NCBI RefSeq assembly: GCF_001439735.1
Contig: NZ_JYLN01000004.1
Coordinates: 186,001-250,000, forward strand
Source of the DNA: Pseudomonas paralactis
GTDB taxonomy: Bacteria; Pseudomonadota; Gammaproteobacteria; Pseudomonadales; Pseudomonadaceae
Direction of reading: 5' to 3'
DNA length: 64,000 nucleotides
In this document: piece after piece, positions 1 to 11,141 of the stretch
Layout of the letters: each line of letters starts with the position of its first letter
Position numbering within the stretch: position 1 is the first letter of the stretch
Notes under the pieces: generated by a model
What the model saw: the letters and a program-made list of their open reading frames with translations, nothing else
The model's database searches: none
What the model was told of the DNA's origin: nothing
Program-made: the position numbers and the translations under genes

Positions 1-2216
<2,216 letters not shown>

Positions 2217-2220
<4 letters not shown>

Positions 2221-3056
2221 GGCTGGTGCTCCATCGCTGGGCTGTAGACCCGTGGCGCGCTTTTTTGCGGCAGGTGGATGAGATTGAGGTTGTGCCGGCG
2301 TGCCCATTGCAGGGCCAGGCCGGTGGGCGACGACAGGCTGACCAGGGTCTGGATGCCTGCGCGCAAGACTTTCTGGATCAATTCAAGGCTGCAGCGGCTG
2401 GTAACAATGGCCAGGCCACCGTCGGTCGGAATCTTTTGGCGGATCAACGCGCCGATCAATTTATCCAGGGCGTTATGCCGGCCGATATCTTCTCGGCCCA
2501 ACAGCAATTCACCTTGATCGTTCATAAACACCGCCGCGTGCACGGCGCCGCTGTACTGGCCCAACGGTTGGAATGCACTGATGCGCTGGCGCAGACCGTC
2601 GAGCCATTGCGCGGGCGGCAAGGGCGCGCCGGGCAGCACTTGAAGGTCGGGCAGGGCCTGTTCAACCGCTTCTACACCGCACAGGCCGCAGCCGCTGGTG
2701 CCCGCCAATTGGCGGCGCTGTTGCTTGAGGTTCCAGAACGCGCGGCTGGAAATCTGCACCTGAGCGTACTGAGCGCAACCCTCGCCGCTGATCTTGAGGT
2801 CATAAATGTCGCTAACGTCGGCAATAATGCCGCTGCCGAGGCTGAAACCGACGATAAAGTCTTCAAGGTCCGTGGGCGTTACCAGCATGACTGCCTGACT
2901 GATGTCGTTGTAAGCAATGGCCAACGCCACCTCTTCGGCCAACGCGGTGCTGCCGACTTCGGTGTGTTCAAGATTGCAGTATTGGTAGCTCTGGCTGGCG
3001 GCGGGCGCAGGCGTTTCAAGGGCGGGCGCCGCGCAGGTTGGGCGCTTGGCGTTCAT
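2217..3056 (-). CDS. fdhD: formate dehydrogenase accessory sulfurtransferase FdhD
   Basis: This 279-aa protein has the usual FdhD length. FdhD carries sulfur from the cysteine desulfurase IscS to the molybdenum cofactor of formate dehydrogenases. The CGLCG motif near residue 120 holds the conserved sulfur-carrying cysteine pair, and ILGREDIGRHNALDKLIGA-type residues follow in the second half. It is the first gene of a two-gene operon: its TGA overlaps the ATG of the molybdopterin oxidoreductase by four bases. The first 15 residues are low-complexity (Ala/Pro rich) and poorly conserved in the family, so a slightly later start is possible; no strong Shine-Dalgarno precedes the ATG used here. 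Confidence 0.93.
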
Positions 3057-3232
3057 GGGGCAGTACCACCGACGGATTGATCAGTGTTCAGACTAGGCGC
3101 GACAAAGGGTCGCGTCTAATTGCCAGTATTGATGTATTGATAGATGGCGTCGATCAAGGTTCCCGGCCTTTTCGCCGGCGGCTTATTCCAGAGACGGCGG
3201 ATCAGGATACTTTTGAGTCTTTAGCCAGTCAG

Positions 3233-3259
3233 GAACCCAAGTCTGCAGGACTGGTCTAG
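3233..3259 (+). promoter_or_regulatory. candidate AlgU (sigma-22/RpoE-type) promoter of lysM
   Basis: GAACCC at 3233-3238 and TCTAG at 3255-3259 are separated by 16 bases, close to the AlgU consensus GAACTT-N16/17-TCTGA. A start near 3265 would leave a short leader before the lysM ribosome binding site. Two mismatches in the -35 element make this tentative. Confidence 0.35.
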
Positions 3260-3299
3260 TCTTGGGCATCTGGAAATTAAATCCCAAGGAGAGCGCACC

Positions 3300-3740
3300 A
3301 TGAGTATTTTTAGCTTTATCAAAGAAGCCGGCGAAAAGATTGTTGACCTGTTGACGCCGGGTAATGCGAACGCCAGTGAGCAGTTGAAGGAGCATGTGAG
3401 CAAGGTGGGCCTGGGTAATCCAAACGTGCAGACCACGGTGGATGGCGACAAGGTCACTGTGACCGGTGAAGTGGCGACCCAGGAAGAGAAAGAAAAGATC
3501 CTTTTGGCGCTGGGTAACATTGCCGGTGTGGCAAGTGTGGATGACCAGATCACTGTTACCGGCCCAGTCGTTGTGGCTTCACGCTTTGTTGTTGTGAAAA
3601 GCGGTGACACGCTCAGCGCAATTTCTAAAACGGTCTATGGCGACGCGAATAAGTACAACAAGATTTTCGAAGCTAACAAGCCGCTGTTGTCGCACCCGGA
3701 CAAAATCTATCCGGGCCAGACACTGCGTATCCCTGAGTAA
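3300..3740 (+). CDS. lysM: BON-LysM protein (YgaU/Kbp type)
   Basis: This 146-aa protein has no signal peptide. A BON domain spans about residues 25-90 (QTTVDGDKVTVTGEV..ALGNIAGVASVDDQITV), and a LysM domain covers about 98-145 (VVKSGDTLSAISKTVYGDANKYNKIFEANK...YPGQTLRIPE). The E. coli homologue YgaU/Kbp is a small K+-binding protein; in Pseudomonas it is annotated as the LysM peptidoglycan-binding protein. The AAGGAG at about 3289-3294 decides the start. It is a single-gene unit divergent from fdhD, with a possible envelope-stress promoter upstream. Peptidoglycan binding is the family assumption; the lack of an export signal argues for a cytoplasmic role. Confidence 0.93.
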   Translation: MSIFSFIKEAGEKIVDLLTPGNANASEQLKEHVSKVGLGNPNVQTTVDGDKVTVTGEVATQEEKEKILLALGNIAGVASVDDQITVTGPVVVASRFVVVKSGDTLSAISKTVYGDANKYNKIFEANKPLLSHPDKIYPGQTLRIPE

Positions 3741-3756
3741 TACGCAGGATAAAATG

Positions 3757-3806
3757 AGGAAGCTCGCTCCTACAGGTTGGTATCAGGGCTTGCCCCCTCC
3801 CACATT
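3757..3806. repeat. degenerate REP-like half elements
   Basis: The lysM-yrfG gap holds GCTCGCTCCTACAGG followed by GGGCTTGCCCCCTCCCACATT. These look like one arm each of the REP-type repeats that occur intact elsewhere in the window. Convergent genes flank it. Confidence 0.4.
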
Positions 3807-3809
3807 CGC

Positions 3810-4472
3810 TCAAAGTCCGGCAATGAGATCTCGGTAATCCCCGACAGCCGCGAATTCTGCGGTGTCTTTTGGCCCTTTTTGGCTGTCCGGCTCTTTCACC
3901 GCCAGCAAATGCCCCACGCCGAAATCCCGGGCACTGCGCAGAATCGGCAAGGTGTCATCGATAAACAAGCTACGGGCCGGGTCGAAGCGGATGTCGGCTT
4001 GCAACGCTTGCCAGAACTGTGGGTTCTCCTTGGGGAAACCGTAGTCATGGGAGCTGATCAATCGCTCGAAATACGGCGCCAGTTCAATGCGTTCCAACTT
4101 CAATGACAGCGAATCACGATGAGCATTGGTGATCATAATCACGCGCTTGCCGGCCTGTTTGATCGCCTTCAGAAAAGTATCGGCATCCGGGCGCAGGGCG
4201 ATCAAGTGGGCGGTTTCCAGCTTGAGCTCACGCACCGGGATCGCCAATTCAGCGCTCCAGAAATCCAGGCAATACCATTGCAACTGTCCGGCGTTACGCT
4301 CAAACAACGGCTGCAACTCCATTTCGGCCATGGCCCGGCTCACGCCGTGCAGTTCGGCGTAGCGGTGAGGCAGGTGTTCCATCCAGAAATGGTTGTCGTA
4401 GTGCAGGTCGAGCAAGGTGCCGTCCATGTCCAGCAGGACGGTGTCGATGGCGTGCCAGGGCAAAGAGGGCAT
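3810..4472 (-). CDS. yrfG: GMP/IMP nucleotidase YrfG (HAD superfamily)
   Basis: The protein is 220 aa. HAD motif I is DMDGTLLD at about residues 15-22, followed by the family-specific LHYDNHFWMEHLPHRYAE segment. Motif II is MITNAH (about 115), and motif III/IV is KENPQFW...FIDDTLPILRSA (about 150-180). The E. coli enzyme dephosphorylates GMP and IMP in purine salvage. It lies divergent from nudE, another nucleotide hydrolase, with an 87-bp intergenic region that must hold both promoters. Cytosolic; no membrane segment. Confidence 0.93.
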   Translation of the reverse strand: MPSLPWHAIDTVLLDMDGTLLDLHYDNHFWMEHLPHRYAELHGVSRAMAEMELQPLFERNAGQLQWYCLDFWSAELAIPVRELKLETAHLIALRPDADTFLKAIKQAGKRVIMITNAHRDSLSLKLERIELAPYFERLISSHDYGFPKENPQFWQALQADIRFDPARSLFIDDTLPILRSARDFGVGHLLAVKEPDSQKGPKDTAEFAAVGDYRDLIAGL

Positions 4473-4559
4473 GGTGCGTTCTCATGTAAGTAAAGATATC
4501 CGACACAGACAATCGGAAAAGCCACGGTATAGTAACCCGATCACGCCAAGGAGCCGCTT

Positions 4560-5126
4560 ATGCGCCAGAAACCCACCGTCCTCGCCCGCGAAATAGTCGC
4601 CAGTAGCCGTTTGTTCCGCGTGGAGGAAGTGCAGTTGCGCTTTTCCAATGGCGTTGAACGGACCTACGAGCGCCTGGTGGGGCGTGGTGCTGGCTACGGC
4701 GCGGTGATGATTGTGGCGATGATCGACGAAGATCATGCGTTGCTGGTCGAAGAATACTGCGGCGGCACCGACGAATATGAATTGTCCTTGCCCAAAGGCT
4801 TGATCGAGCCCGGCGAGGACGTGTTGGCGGCGGCGGACCGCGAACTCAAGGAAGAAGCCGGCTATGGCGCGCGGCAGTTGGAGCACATCACCGAGCTGTC
4901 ATTGTCGCCGGGCTATATGAGCCAGAAAATCCAGGTGGTGCTGGCCACCGACCTCTACGAAGAGCGTCTGGAGGGCGATGAACCTGAGCCGATGCGCGTG
5001 GACAGGGTCAACCTGCGGGAGCTGTCGGCGCTGGCGCAAAATGAACAATTCAGCGAAGGCCGAGCGCTTGCCGCGCTGTATCTGGTACGCGATCTGTTGA
5101 CCCAGCGTGGAGCGTTCAACGCATGA
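4560..5126 (+). CDS. nudE: ADP compounds hydrolase NudE (Nudix)
   Basis: This 188-aa Nudix hydrolase splits ADP-ribose, NADH and diadenosine polyphosphates into AMP and a phosphorylated remainder. The Nudix box is GLIEPGEDVLAAADRELKEEAG at about residues 80-102, matching GX5EX7REUXEEXGU with all catalytic glutamates. The ribosome binding site AAGGAG (about 4548-4553) supports the ATG. The stop overlaps the cysQ ATG (ATGA), forming a two-gene operon. That pairing is standard in Pseudomonas and groups hydrolases that remove adenylated by-products. Confidence 0.95.
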   Translation: MRQKPTVLAREIVASSRLFRVEEVQLRFSNGVERTYERLVGRGAGYGAVMIVAMIDEDHALLVEEYCGGTDEYELSLPKGLIEPGEDVLAAADRELKEEAGYGARQLEHITELSLSPGYMSQKIQVVLATDLYEERLEGDEPEPMRVDRVNLRELSALAQNEQFSEGRALAALYLVRDLLTQRGAFNA

Positions 5127-5959
5127 GCGAACTGTTTTTAGGCCACCCGTTTATTGCCCCCGTGATTGAGCTGGCACGCCAGGCCGGTGAAGCTATCCTG
5201 CCCTACTGGCGCGCAGATGTAGCTGTGACCTCCAAGGCGGATGATTCGCCGGTGACGGCTGCCGATCTGGCTGCGCATCATCTGATACTCGCAGGTCTTA
5301 CCGCGCTCGATCCGAGCATTCCGGTATTGTCCGAAGAAGACGCCAATATCGATCTGAGCGTGCGTGCCCAGTGGCAGCGGTGGTGGCTGGTGGACCCGTT
5401 GGATGGCACCAAGGAATTCATTTCCGGCAGCGAAGAATTCACGGTCAATATTGCCTTGATCGAACAGGGGCGCGTGGTGTTCGGTGTCGTGTCGATGCCG
5501 ACCACCGGCCGTTGCTACTTCGGTGGCGCGGGCCTTGGGGCATGGCGTTCAGATGTGAAGGCAGCGCCCAAGCAGATTCAGGTGCGCCAGACTCCGGCCG
5601 CAGGGGAAGCCTTTACGGTGGTCGCCAGCCGTCGGCATACCAGCCCTGAGCAGGAACGCCTGCTGGATGGCTTGAGCGAAGGCTTGGGCGCGTTGAAACT
5701 GGCGAATATCGGCAGCTCGTTGAAATTTTGCCTGTTGGCCGAAGGCAGTGCCGATTGCTACCCGCGCCTGGCACCGACCTCGCAATGGGATACCGCGGCG
5801 GCACAGGGCGTACTGGAAGGGGCGGGAGGCGAAGTATTGGAGTTGAGTGGTGAGCGTTTCAGCTACCCCGCACGGGAGTCGCTGTTGAACCCCTTCTTTC
5901 TTGCGCTGCCAGCCAAGGCCGCATGGCGTGAACGCCTGTTGACCCTGGCCAGAACTTAA
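5123..5959 (+). CDS. cysQ: 3'(2'),5'-bisphosphate nucleotidase CysQ
   Basis: The 278-aa protein is a member of the inositol monophosphatase superfamily. It converts 3'-phosphoadenosine 5'-phosphate to AMP, clearing the inhibitory by-product of sulfate assimilation. The metal-binding motifs are visible: EED at about residue 72, DPLDGTKEFISG at about 91-102, and the C-terminal WDTAAAQGVLEGAGG with the third metal aspartate. Translationally coupled to nudE. A perfect inverted repeat lies 15 bp downstream and probably terminates the operon. Confidence 0.95.
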   Translation: MSELFLGHPFIAPVIELARQAGEAILPYWRADVAVTSKADDSPVTAADLAAHHLILAGLTALDPSIPVLSEEDANIDLSVRAQWQRWWLVDPLDGTKEFISGSEEFTVNIALIEQGRVVFGVVSMPTTGRCYFGGAGLGAWRSDVKAAPKQIQVRQTPAAGEAFTVVASRRHTSPEQERLLDGLSEGLGALKLANIGSSLKFCLLAEGSADCYPRLAPTSQWDTAAAQGVLEGAGGEVLELSGERFSYPARESLLNPFFLALPAKAAWRERLLTLART

Positions 5960-5973
5960 GACCGCGGCAGATC

Positions 5974-6011
5974 AAAATGTGGGAGGGGGCTTGCCCCCTC
6001 CCACATTTTTT
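5974..6011. terminator. perfect 17-bp inverted repeat, REP-derived terminator
   Basis: AAAATGTGGGAGGGGGC at 5974-5990 pairs perfectly with its complement at 5993-6009 across a two-base loop, followed by T residues. It is built from the REP consensus and sits between convergent genes (cysQ rightward, thioesterase leftward), so it can act in both directions. Confidence 0.75.
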
Positions 6012-6465
6012 ATCGGTGCAGGACGTACTGGCCGGTAAAGGTTACTGCACGCGCCTCACTGCCCTCATTCACAATCCATGTCTCCAGCGCCAACCGTGCC
6101 CGACCATAACGCTTGTACGTCGCCAAGAAACGTTTCCACACTTTTTCTTCCGGCGCCGCGCAAATGGCCGTCGCATCCTGCGTCACCGGCAGCGGATAGC
6201 TGATCTGCCCTTCCTGAATCACGATATGACCGTCGTCTATCCCCGCTTCGTGCAGCTTCAGATGCAACCAACCCCAGCCTGCCAGCACGGCACCGCAGTA
6301 GAGGCTGCCACCGAACATGGTGCTCTTGTGGTTGATATTGGCTTGCAAGGGCAGGTGCAGGTGCAGTTGGTCATGCTGCCAGTCGAGCACCTTGAGACCC
6401 ATCTCACGGGTGAGGGGAATGTCATGGTGGAGTACGGCTTGCAAGTAACGGCTGTCGCGGCTCAT
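6010..6465 (-). CDS. YiiD C-terminal-type thioesterase-fold protein
   Basis: This 151-aa protein has a hot-dog fold resembling the C-terminal thioesterase-like domain of YiiD. Recognisable features are the family segment NINHKSTMFGGSLYCGAVLAGWGWLHLKL (about 44-72), which replaces the usual acyl-CoA thioesterase helix, and a late VWKRFLATYKRYGRARLALE strand pair. The substrate is unknown, and acyl-CoA hydrolysis is only inferred from the fold. The stop lies inside the T-rich end of the cysQ inverted repeat. It is 25 bp downstream of dctD on the same strand and may be its read-through partner. Confidence 0.8.
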   Translation of the reverse strand: MSRDSRYLQAVLHHDIPLTREMGLKVLDWQHDQLHLHLPLQANINHKSTMFGGSLYCGAVLAGWGWLHLKLHEAGIDDGHIVIQEGQISYPLPVTQDATAICAAPEEKVWKRFLATYKRYGRARLALETWIVNEGSEARAVTFTGQYVLHR

Positions 6466-6490
6466 AGCGGTCTCTTGGCGGTAGGCGGAT

Positions 6491-7876
6491 TCATTCGTCG
6501 TCGGCGCTGTGGCTGGCGCTGTCGGCGAAGTTCAGGCCGTGTTTGCGCAACTTGTCGTGCAAGGTCTTGCGCGGCACGCCCAGGGCTTCGGCGAGGCTGC
6601 GCACGGAGCTGTGAGGGCGGGTGAGTTCGGCGGCGATCAGGCTTTTTTCGAACTGCTCCACTTGCTCGCTCAAGCCGCCGGGCGTGGACGTCAGCACGCC
6701 GGCGGCGGGATTGTCCTGGGCGTTATCGAGCGCCAATTCCAGGCCCAGAGCGAAACGCTCCGCGGCGTTTTGCAGTTCCCGCACATTGCCCGGCCAGCTG
6801 TGGCGCAATAACAGCGCGCGCTGGCCCGGTTGCAGCTCATGCAGGGGCAAGCCATGGCGGCTGCTGGCCTCGTCGGCGAAATGCTGGAACAGCATCAATG
6901 CATCTTCACCACGCTCGCGCAGGGGCGGGATGCGTAGCGGTGCCACATTGAGGCGGTAATACAGGTCGGCACGGAAGCGGCCCTGGTCGGCGGCTTGGCG
7001 CAGGTCTTCCTTGGTGGCGGCGATAATGCGGATATCCAGCGGGATCAGTTGATTGCCGCCCAGGCGTTCCACCACGCGCTCCTGCAACAGGCGCAGCAAC
7101 TTGACCTGCACATCCAGGCTCATGCTTTCAATTTCATCGAGAAACAGCGTGCCGCCATTGGCAAACTCGAACTTGCCGATGCGGCGTTTCTGCGCACCTG
7201 TGAACGCGCCCGGCTCATGGCCGAACAGTTCGCTTTCTACCACCGATTCGGCCAGCGCTCCGGCGTTGATTGCTACAAAGGGGCCACTGCGGCGGCTTGA
7301 GAGGTCATGCAGGGCGCGGGCGACCACTTCTTTGCCGGCACCGGTTTCGCCCAGGATCAGCACGTCGGCCTTGGTCGCAGCCAAGGCGCCAATCTGCTCG
7401 CGCAGGCGCAACATTTGCGGGGAGTGCCCCACCAGGCGCGTGCTCAGTTGCTGACGATCGCTGAGGGCCAGGCGCAGGCTGCGGTTGTCCAGCACCAGGC
7501 GGCGCAGGGCCAGGGCACGGCGCACGCTGTCGAGCAGTGCGTCGCTGGCGAAGGGTTTTTCGAGGAAGTCATAGGCCCCGGCACGCATGGCCTGCACCGC
7601 TAACGGTACGTCGCCGTGGCCGGTGATCAGCAGCACCGGCAGGTCCGGGTCCTGGCCGTGCAGTTCAGCCAGCAGCTCCAGGCCGTCCATGCCGGGCATA
7701 CGGATGTCGCTGACCACCACGCCTGGCCAATCGCGGGACAGGCGGGCGGTGAGGCCGGCGGCTTCGCCCAGGGGCAGGACTTTCAGTCCGGCCAGGTCCA
7801 GGGTTTGGCACAGGGCTTGACGCAGGTGTGGATCGTCGTCGATCAACACCACCTGAATCTGGTTGTCGATGCTCAT
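6491..7876 (-). CDS. dctD: C4-dicarboxylate response regulator DctD (sigma-54 activator)
   Basis: The 461-aa protein is an NtrC-family activator. The receiver domain (about 8-120) has DDD at 13-15 and the phospho-acceptor D57 in VVVSDIRMPG. The AAA+ domain has Walker A GETGAGKE, the sigma-54-contacting GAFTGA loop, Walker [13 protein letters not shown] and the R-finger segment. A Fis-type helix-turn-helix ends the protein (SSVRSLAEALGVPRKTLHDKLRKHG). It activates sigma-54 promoters for C4-dicarboxylate uptake (dctA, not in this window). It overlaps the stop of dctB by four bases. The assignment to Dct rather than another NtrC-type regulator rests on the dctB partner and its rhamnose-operon neighbour, as in P. 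aeruginosa. Confidence 0.9.
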   Translation of the reverse strand: MSIDNQIQVVLIDDDPHLRQALCQTLDLAGLKVLPLGEAAGLTARLSRDWPGVVVSDIRMPGMDGLELLAELHGQDPDLPVLLITGHGDVPLAVQAMRAGAYDFLEKPFASDALLDSVRRALALRRLVLDNRSLRLALSDRQQLSTRLVGHSPQMLRLREQIGALAATKADVLILGETGAGKEVVARALHDLSSRRSGPFVAINAGALAESVVESELFGHEPGAFTGAQKRRIGKFEFANGGTLFLDEIESMSLDVQVKLLRLLQERVVERLGGNQLIPLDIRIIAATKEDLRQAADQGRFRADLYYRLNVAPLRIPPLRERGEDALMLFQHFADEASSRHGLPLHELQPGQRALLLRHSWPGNVRELQNAAERFALGLELALDNAQDNPAAGVLTSTPGGLSEQVEQFEKSLIAAELTRPHSSVRSLAEALGVPRKTLHDKLRKHGLNFADSASHSADDE

Positions 7877-9681
7877 ACACTGCGGTCCTCGGACGGTTGC
7901 AGACTGACGCCCGGCGAGCCGGCACGCAATTTCAAGGTTAACAGCGCGCCGCCTTCCTTGTGGTTGGCGAACAACAGTTCACCGCCGAAGGCGCGCATCA
8001 GGGTATCGCAGATTGCCAGGCCCAGGCCCAGGCCCTGGGTGCGCGTCTTGGTGGTGTAGAACGGCTCGCTGGCGCGGCCCAGGGCTTCCATGCAAAAGCC
8101 TGGGCCATTGTCGCGAATGTACAGGTTGACGCCCTGGGGCGTGGTTTCGGCACTCAGCCAGAGCTTGCGCGGCGGGCCTTTTTCGGTGAGGGCGTCCAGG
8201 GCGTTGGCCAGCAAGTTACCCAGTACCTGGCGCAGACGGGTTTCACCGGCCTGCACCCACAGGGTTGCCTCCGGCAGGTCGCGGATCAACTCCACTTCCA
8301 TTGAGCGCCGCCGCTTGGCCAGCAACGCCAGGGCGTCATCCAGTGCCGGTTGCAGGGCCACACTCTCCGGCGCGTGACGGTCACGGCGAGCGAAGGCGCG
8401 CAAGTGCGCGATGATCGAGGCCATGCGCCCGGTCAGCTCGCTGATCAACTTGAGGTTGCCGCGGGCGTCGCTGGTGCGCTCATGGTCGAGGAGGATTTCG
8501 GCGTTTTCCGCATAGCTGCGAATCGCCGCCAACGGTTGGTTCAGCTCATGGCTGATACTCGCCGACATGGTGCCCAGGGCCGAGAGCTTACCGGCCTGGA
8601 CCAGGTCGTCCTGGGCGCGCACCAGTTCCTGCTGGGCGTGTTCGCGCTCCAGCACTTCCTGTTTCAGGCGCCGGTTCAGGCCCTCCAGGTCGCTGGTACG
8701 CTCGGCTACGCGCATTTCCAGCTCACGACGGGCCTTGGCTTCGAAGGCGATGCGTTCCAAATAATGCCGGCGGCGCTGCATCAATAATCCCAGCAACAGC
8801 ATTAGCACCAACAACGTGGCACCGCCCACGGCGACAACCGTGCGCACCGGACGGTTGATCAGCGAGCGTGGTGCGAGAATTTCCACGTTCCAGCCGGTTT
8901 CGGCGATGGCCGTGGATTGACGCAGCCAGGCGCTGCTGCTCAGGCTCAGCGGCTGCGGGTCGCGGGTGGGGTAGGGCTGGATAGCGATGATGGCCTGGCG
9001 CTCTTCGGCGGTCAGTGGCCGCGTGGCACGGAATCGCCATTGCGGGCGCGAAGTGAGGATCACCACGCCGTTGTGATCGGTGACCAACAGTTGTTCCGGT
9101 GTGTTGCCCCACAGGCTTTCGGTGTGATCAAGGTCGACCTTGACCACCAGCACGCCGATGATGGTATCGCCGTCATGCACCGCGGCGGCAAAGAAGTAGC
9201 CGCGCTTGGCCGAGGTGGTGCCCAGGCCGAAAAACCGCCCCAGGCGCCCGGCCATGGCTTCGCTGAAATAGGGGCGGAAGGAGAAATTGCGCCCGACGAA
9301 GCTGTCTTGTTTGTCCCAGTTGGAGGCGGCAAGGGTCTTGCCGGTGGTGTCCATCAGGTACATCACTTCCACACCGGCCTGCGCGGCGACATCCTTGAGC
9401 AACGAATTGGCATTGGCCAGGTTGGTGCTGACGTGAGGCGCGTCCAATGCGATACGCAGGGCCGGCAAATCGCCGAGGATTTGCGGCAGCACTTCGTAGC
9501 GGTGCAGGGTGCCCAACAGGTTGGCGACATACAGGTCGAGGGTCTGGCGGTTTTGCCCGGCCAACTCGCTGCGGTAGTAGCGCTCGGCCAAATGCTCCAG
9601 CGGCCATAGCAGCGGTGCCAGGCACAATGCCAGCAGGGCGAGGCTGCGCCAGCGGGGTCTTCGCGGAAGGGGTGGAGTCAT
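7873..9681 (-). CDS. dctB: C4-dicarboxylate sensor histidine kinase DctB
   Basis: This 602-aa membrane kinase has a first transmembrane helix at about 13-32 and a periplasmic double-PDC sensor to about 290 (PALRIALDAPHVSTNLANAN; DTTGKTLAASNWDKQDSFVGRNFSFRPYF). A second helix follows at about 290-310 (VAVGGATLLVLMLLLGLLM), then a coiled coil and a histidine kinase core with H-box SASISHELNQPLAAIRSYAENAE. N, G1 and G2 boxes (LLANALDAL, IRDNGPGF, TRTQGLGLGLAICDTL) complete the ATPase. It senses succinate, fumarate or malate and phosphorylates DctD. First gene of the dctBD operon. Confidence 0.92.
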   Translation of the reverse strand: MTPPLPRRPRWRSLALLALCLAPLLWPLEHLAERYYRSELAGQNRQTLDLYVANLLGTLHRYEVLPQILGDLPALRIALDAPHVSTNLANANSLLKDVAAQAGVEVMYLMDTTGKTLAASNWDKQDSFVGRNFSFRPYFSEAMAGRLGRFFGLGTTSAKRGYFFAAAVHDGDTIIGVLVVKVDLDHTESLWGNTPEQLLVTDHNGVVILTSRPQWRFRATRPLTAEERQAIIAIQPYPTRDPQPLSLSSSAWLRQSTAIAETGWNVEILAPRSLINRPVRTVVAVGGATLLVLMLLLGLLMQRRRHYLERIAFEAKARRELEMRVAERTSDLEGLNRRLKQEVLEREHAQQELVRAQDDLVQAGKLSALGTMSASISHELNQPLAAIRSYAENAEILLDHERTSDARGNLKLISELTGRMASIIAHLRAFARRDRHAPESVALQPALDDALALLAKRRRSMEVELIRDLPEATLWVQAGETRLRQVLGNLLANALDALTEKGPPRKLWLSAETTPQGVNLYIRDNGPGFCMEALGRASEPFYTTKTRTQGLGLGLAICDTLMRAFGGELLFANHKEGGALLTLKLRAGSPGVSLQPSEDRSV

Positions 9682-9717
9682 GGGGAGTGTGCGCCTGTGG
9701 GTACAGGCGCATTATGC

Positions 9718-10599
9718 CTAGTGCTGCTCGGCAAGACACTCGTGCAATGCGTCCTGCCAATGGGGCTGGCTGACGTTCCATTGCTGTTGCAGGCGGGTGC
9801 AGTCCAGTCGCGAGTTCAGCGGGCGCTTGGCGGGGGTGGGGTAGGCGCTGGACGGAATCGGCTCCAGCTCGGCGCAGGCTTTGCCTTCGATCCGCAATTG
9901 CTCGCCAATGGCTTGGGCGAAGCCGAACCATGAGGTCTCACCTTGTGCGGTGAGGTGGTAGACACCCCAGTCTCCAGCCTTGCCGGCCTGCCACTGCTCA
10001 ATCAGCGCGCGGGTGCTGTTGGCGATGGTGCCGGCCCAGGTCGGGGCACCGATCTGGTCGGCGACGATGCGCATCTGCGGTTTATCCTGCAGCAGGCGCT
10101 GCATGGTCAGCAGGAAATTCTTGCCATGGCTCGAATACACCCAACTGGTGCGCAAGATCAGGTGCTCGCCACCTACGGCAGCAATCGCCTGCTCACCCGC
10201 CAGTTTGCTCTGACCGTAGACACCCAACGGGTTGGGTGTGTCGCTTTCGGTGTAAGGGGCAGGTTTGCTGCCGTCGAACACGTAGTCGGTCGAGTAATGA
10301 ATCAACGGGATGCCCAGGGCCTTGGCTTCCTCGGCGAGGACGCCGGGGGCGATGGCGTTGATGGCAAAGGCTGCGTCCGGTTCGCTCTCGGCCAGATCCA
10401 CGGCGGTGTGGGCTGCCGCGTTGATGATCAGGCCGGGGCGGTGAGCGCGTACCTGTTGGCGGATGAGGTCAGCGTCGGCCAGGTCAAGCTGCTCGCGGCC
10501 CAGGACGATGAGTTCGCCAAGGCCCTGGAGCCGCTGTTGCAGCTCTTGGGAGACTTGGCCGTGTTGGCCGGTGATGAGGATTTTAAGGGGAGCTGTCAC
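9718..10599 (-). CDS. rfbD: dTDP-4-dehydrorhamnose reductase RfbD (RmlD)
   Basis: This 293-aa short-chain dehydrogenase catalyses the last step of dTDP-L-rhamnose synthesis, the NAD(P)H reduction of dTDP-4-keto-L-rhamnose. The nucleotide-binding motif is ITGQHGQVSQEL (about 9-20). The catalytic YGQSKLAGE is at about 128-136 (YxxxK), preceded by the substrate motif STDYVFDG. It is the last gene of the rfbBACD operon, overlapping rfbC by four bases. It ends 36 bp before dctB, so transcription may run on into dctBD. Confidence 0.96.
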   Translation of the reverse strand: MTAPLKILITGQHGQVSQELQQRLQGLGELIVLGREQLDLADADLIRQQVRAHRPGLIINAAAHTAVDLAESEPDAAFAINAIAPGVLAEEAKALGIPLIHYSTDYVFDGSKPAPYTESDTPNPLGVYGQSKLAGEQAIAAVGGEHLILRTSWVYSSHGKNFLLTMQRLLQDKPQMRIVADQIGAPTWAGTIANSTRALIEQWQAGKAGDWGVYHLTAQGETSWFGFAQAIGEQLRIEGKACAELEPIPSSAYPTPAKRPLNSRLDCTRLQQQWNVSQPHWQDALHECLAEQH

Positions 10600-11141
10600 G
10601 GGAATAGGTCCGCCTCTTTCAGCGTTTTACCGTTCTGATCCTTGGCGGACAACGTCGGTGTGGCAGTGAGCTGCCAATCGATATTGAGCTCCGGGTCGTC
10701 CCAACGAATGCAACGTTCCGCAGAAGGCGTGTAGTAATCCGTGGTCTTGTAAAGGAATTCGGCGCTATCGCTGAGTACCACGAAACCGTGGGCAAAACCT
10801 GGTGGAATCCACAACTGGCGGTTGTTTTGGGCAGACAGTCGCACACTGGTCCACTTGCCGAAATGCGGGGAGCTGCGGCGGATATCCACCGCTACGTCCA
10901 ACACTTCGCCAGCGGTCACACGCACCAGTTTCCCCTGGGCGTGTTCTACCTGATAGTGCAAGCCTCGCAGCACGCCTTTTTGCGAGCGTGAATGGTTGTC
11001 CTGCACAAATTGCAGTTGCAACCCAATGGCCTTCTCAAACTCGCGGGCATTGAAACTCTCATAGAAAAAACCGCGCTCATCGCCAAAAACCTTCGGTTCG
11101 ATGATCAATACATCGGGCAATTCAGTGGCGATCACATTCAT
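10596..11141 (-). CDS. rfbC: dTDP-4-dehydrorhamnose 3,5-epimerase RfbC (RmlC)
   Basis: The 181-aa cupin-fold enzyme has the normal family length. It epimerises dTDP-4-keto-6-deoxyglucose at C3 and C5. Family signatures are [15 protein letters not shown] (about 17-31), [18 protein letters not shown] (about 47-64, with the active-site histidine) and [25 protein letters not shown]. It overlaps rfbA upstream and rfbD downstream by four bases each, so translation is coupled through the operon. Confidence 0.97.
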   Translation of the reverse strand: MNVIATELPDVLIIEPKVFGDERGFFYESFNAREFEKAIGLQLQFVQDNHSRSQKGVLRGLHYQVEHAQGKLVRVTAGEVLDVAVDIRRSSPHFGKWTSVRLSAQNNRQLWIPPGFAHGFVVLSDSAEFLYKTTDYYTPSAERCIRWDDPELNIDWQLTATPTLSAKDQNGKTLKEADLFP

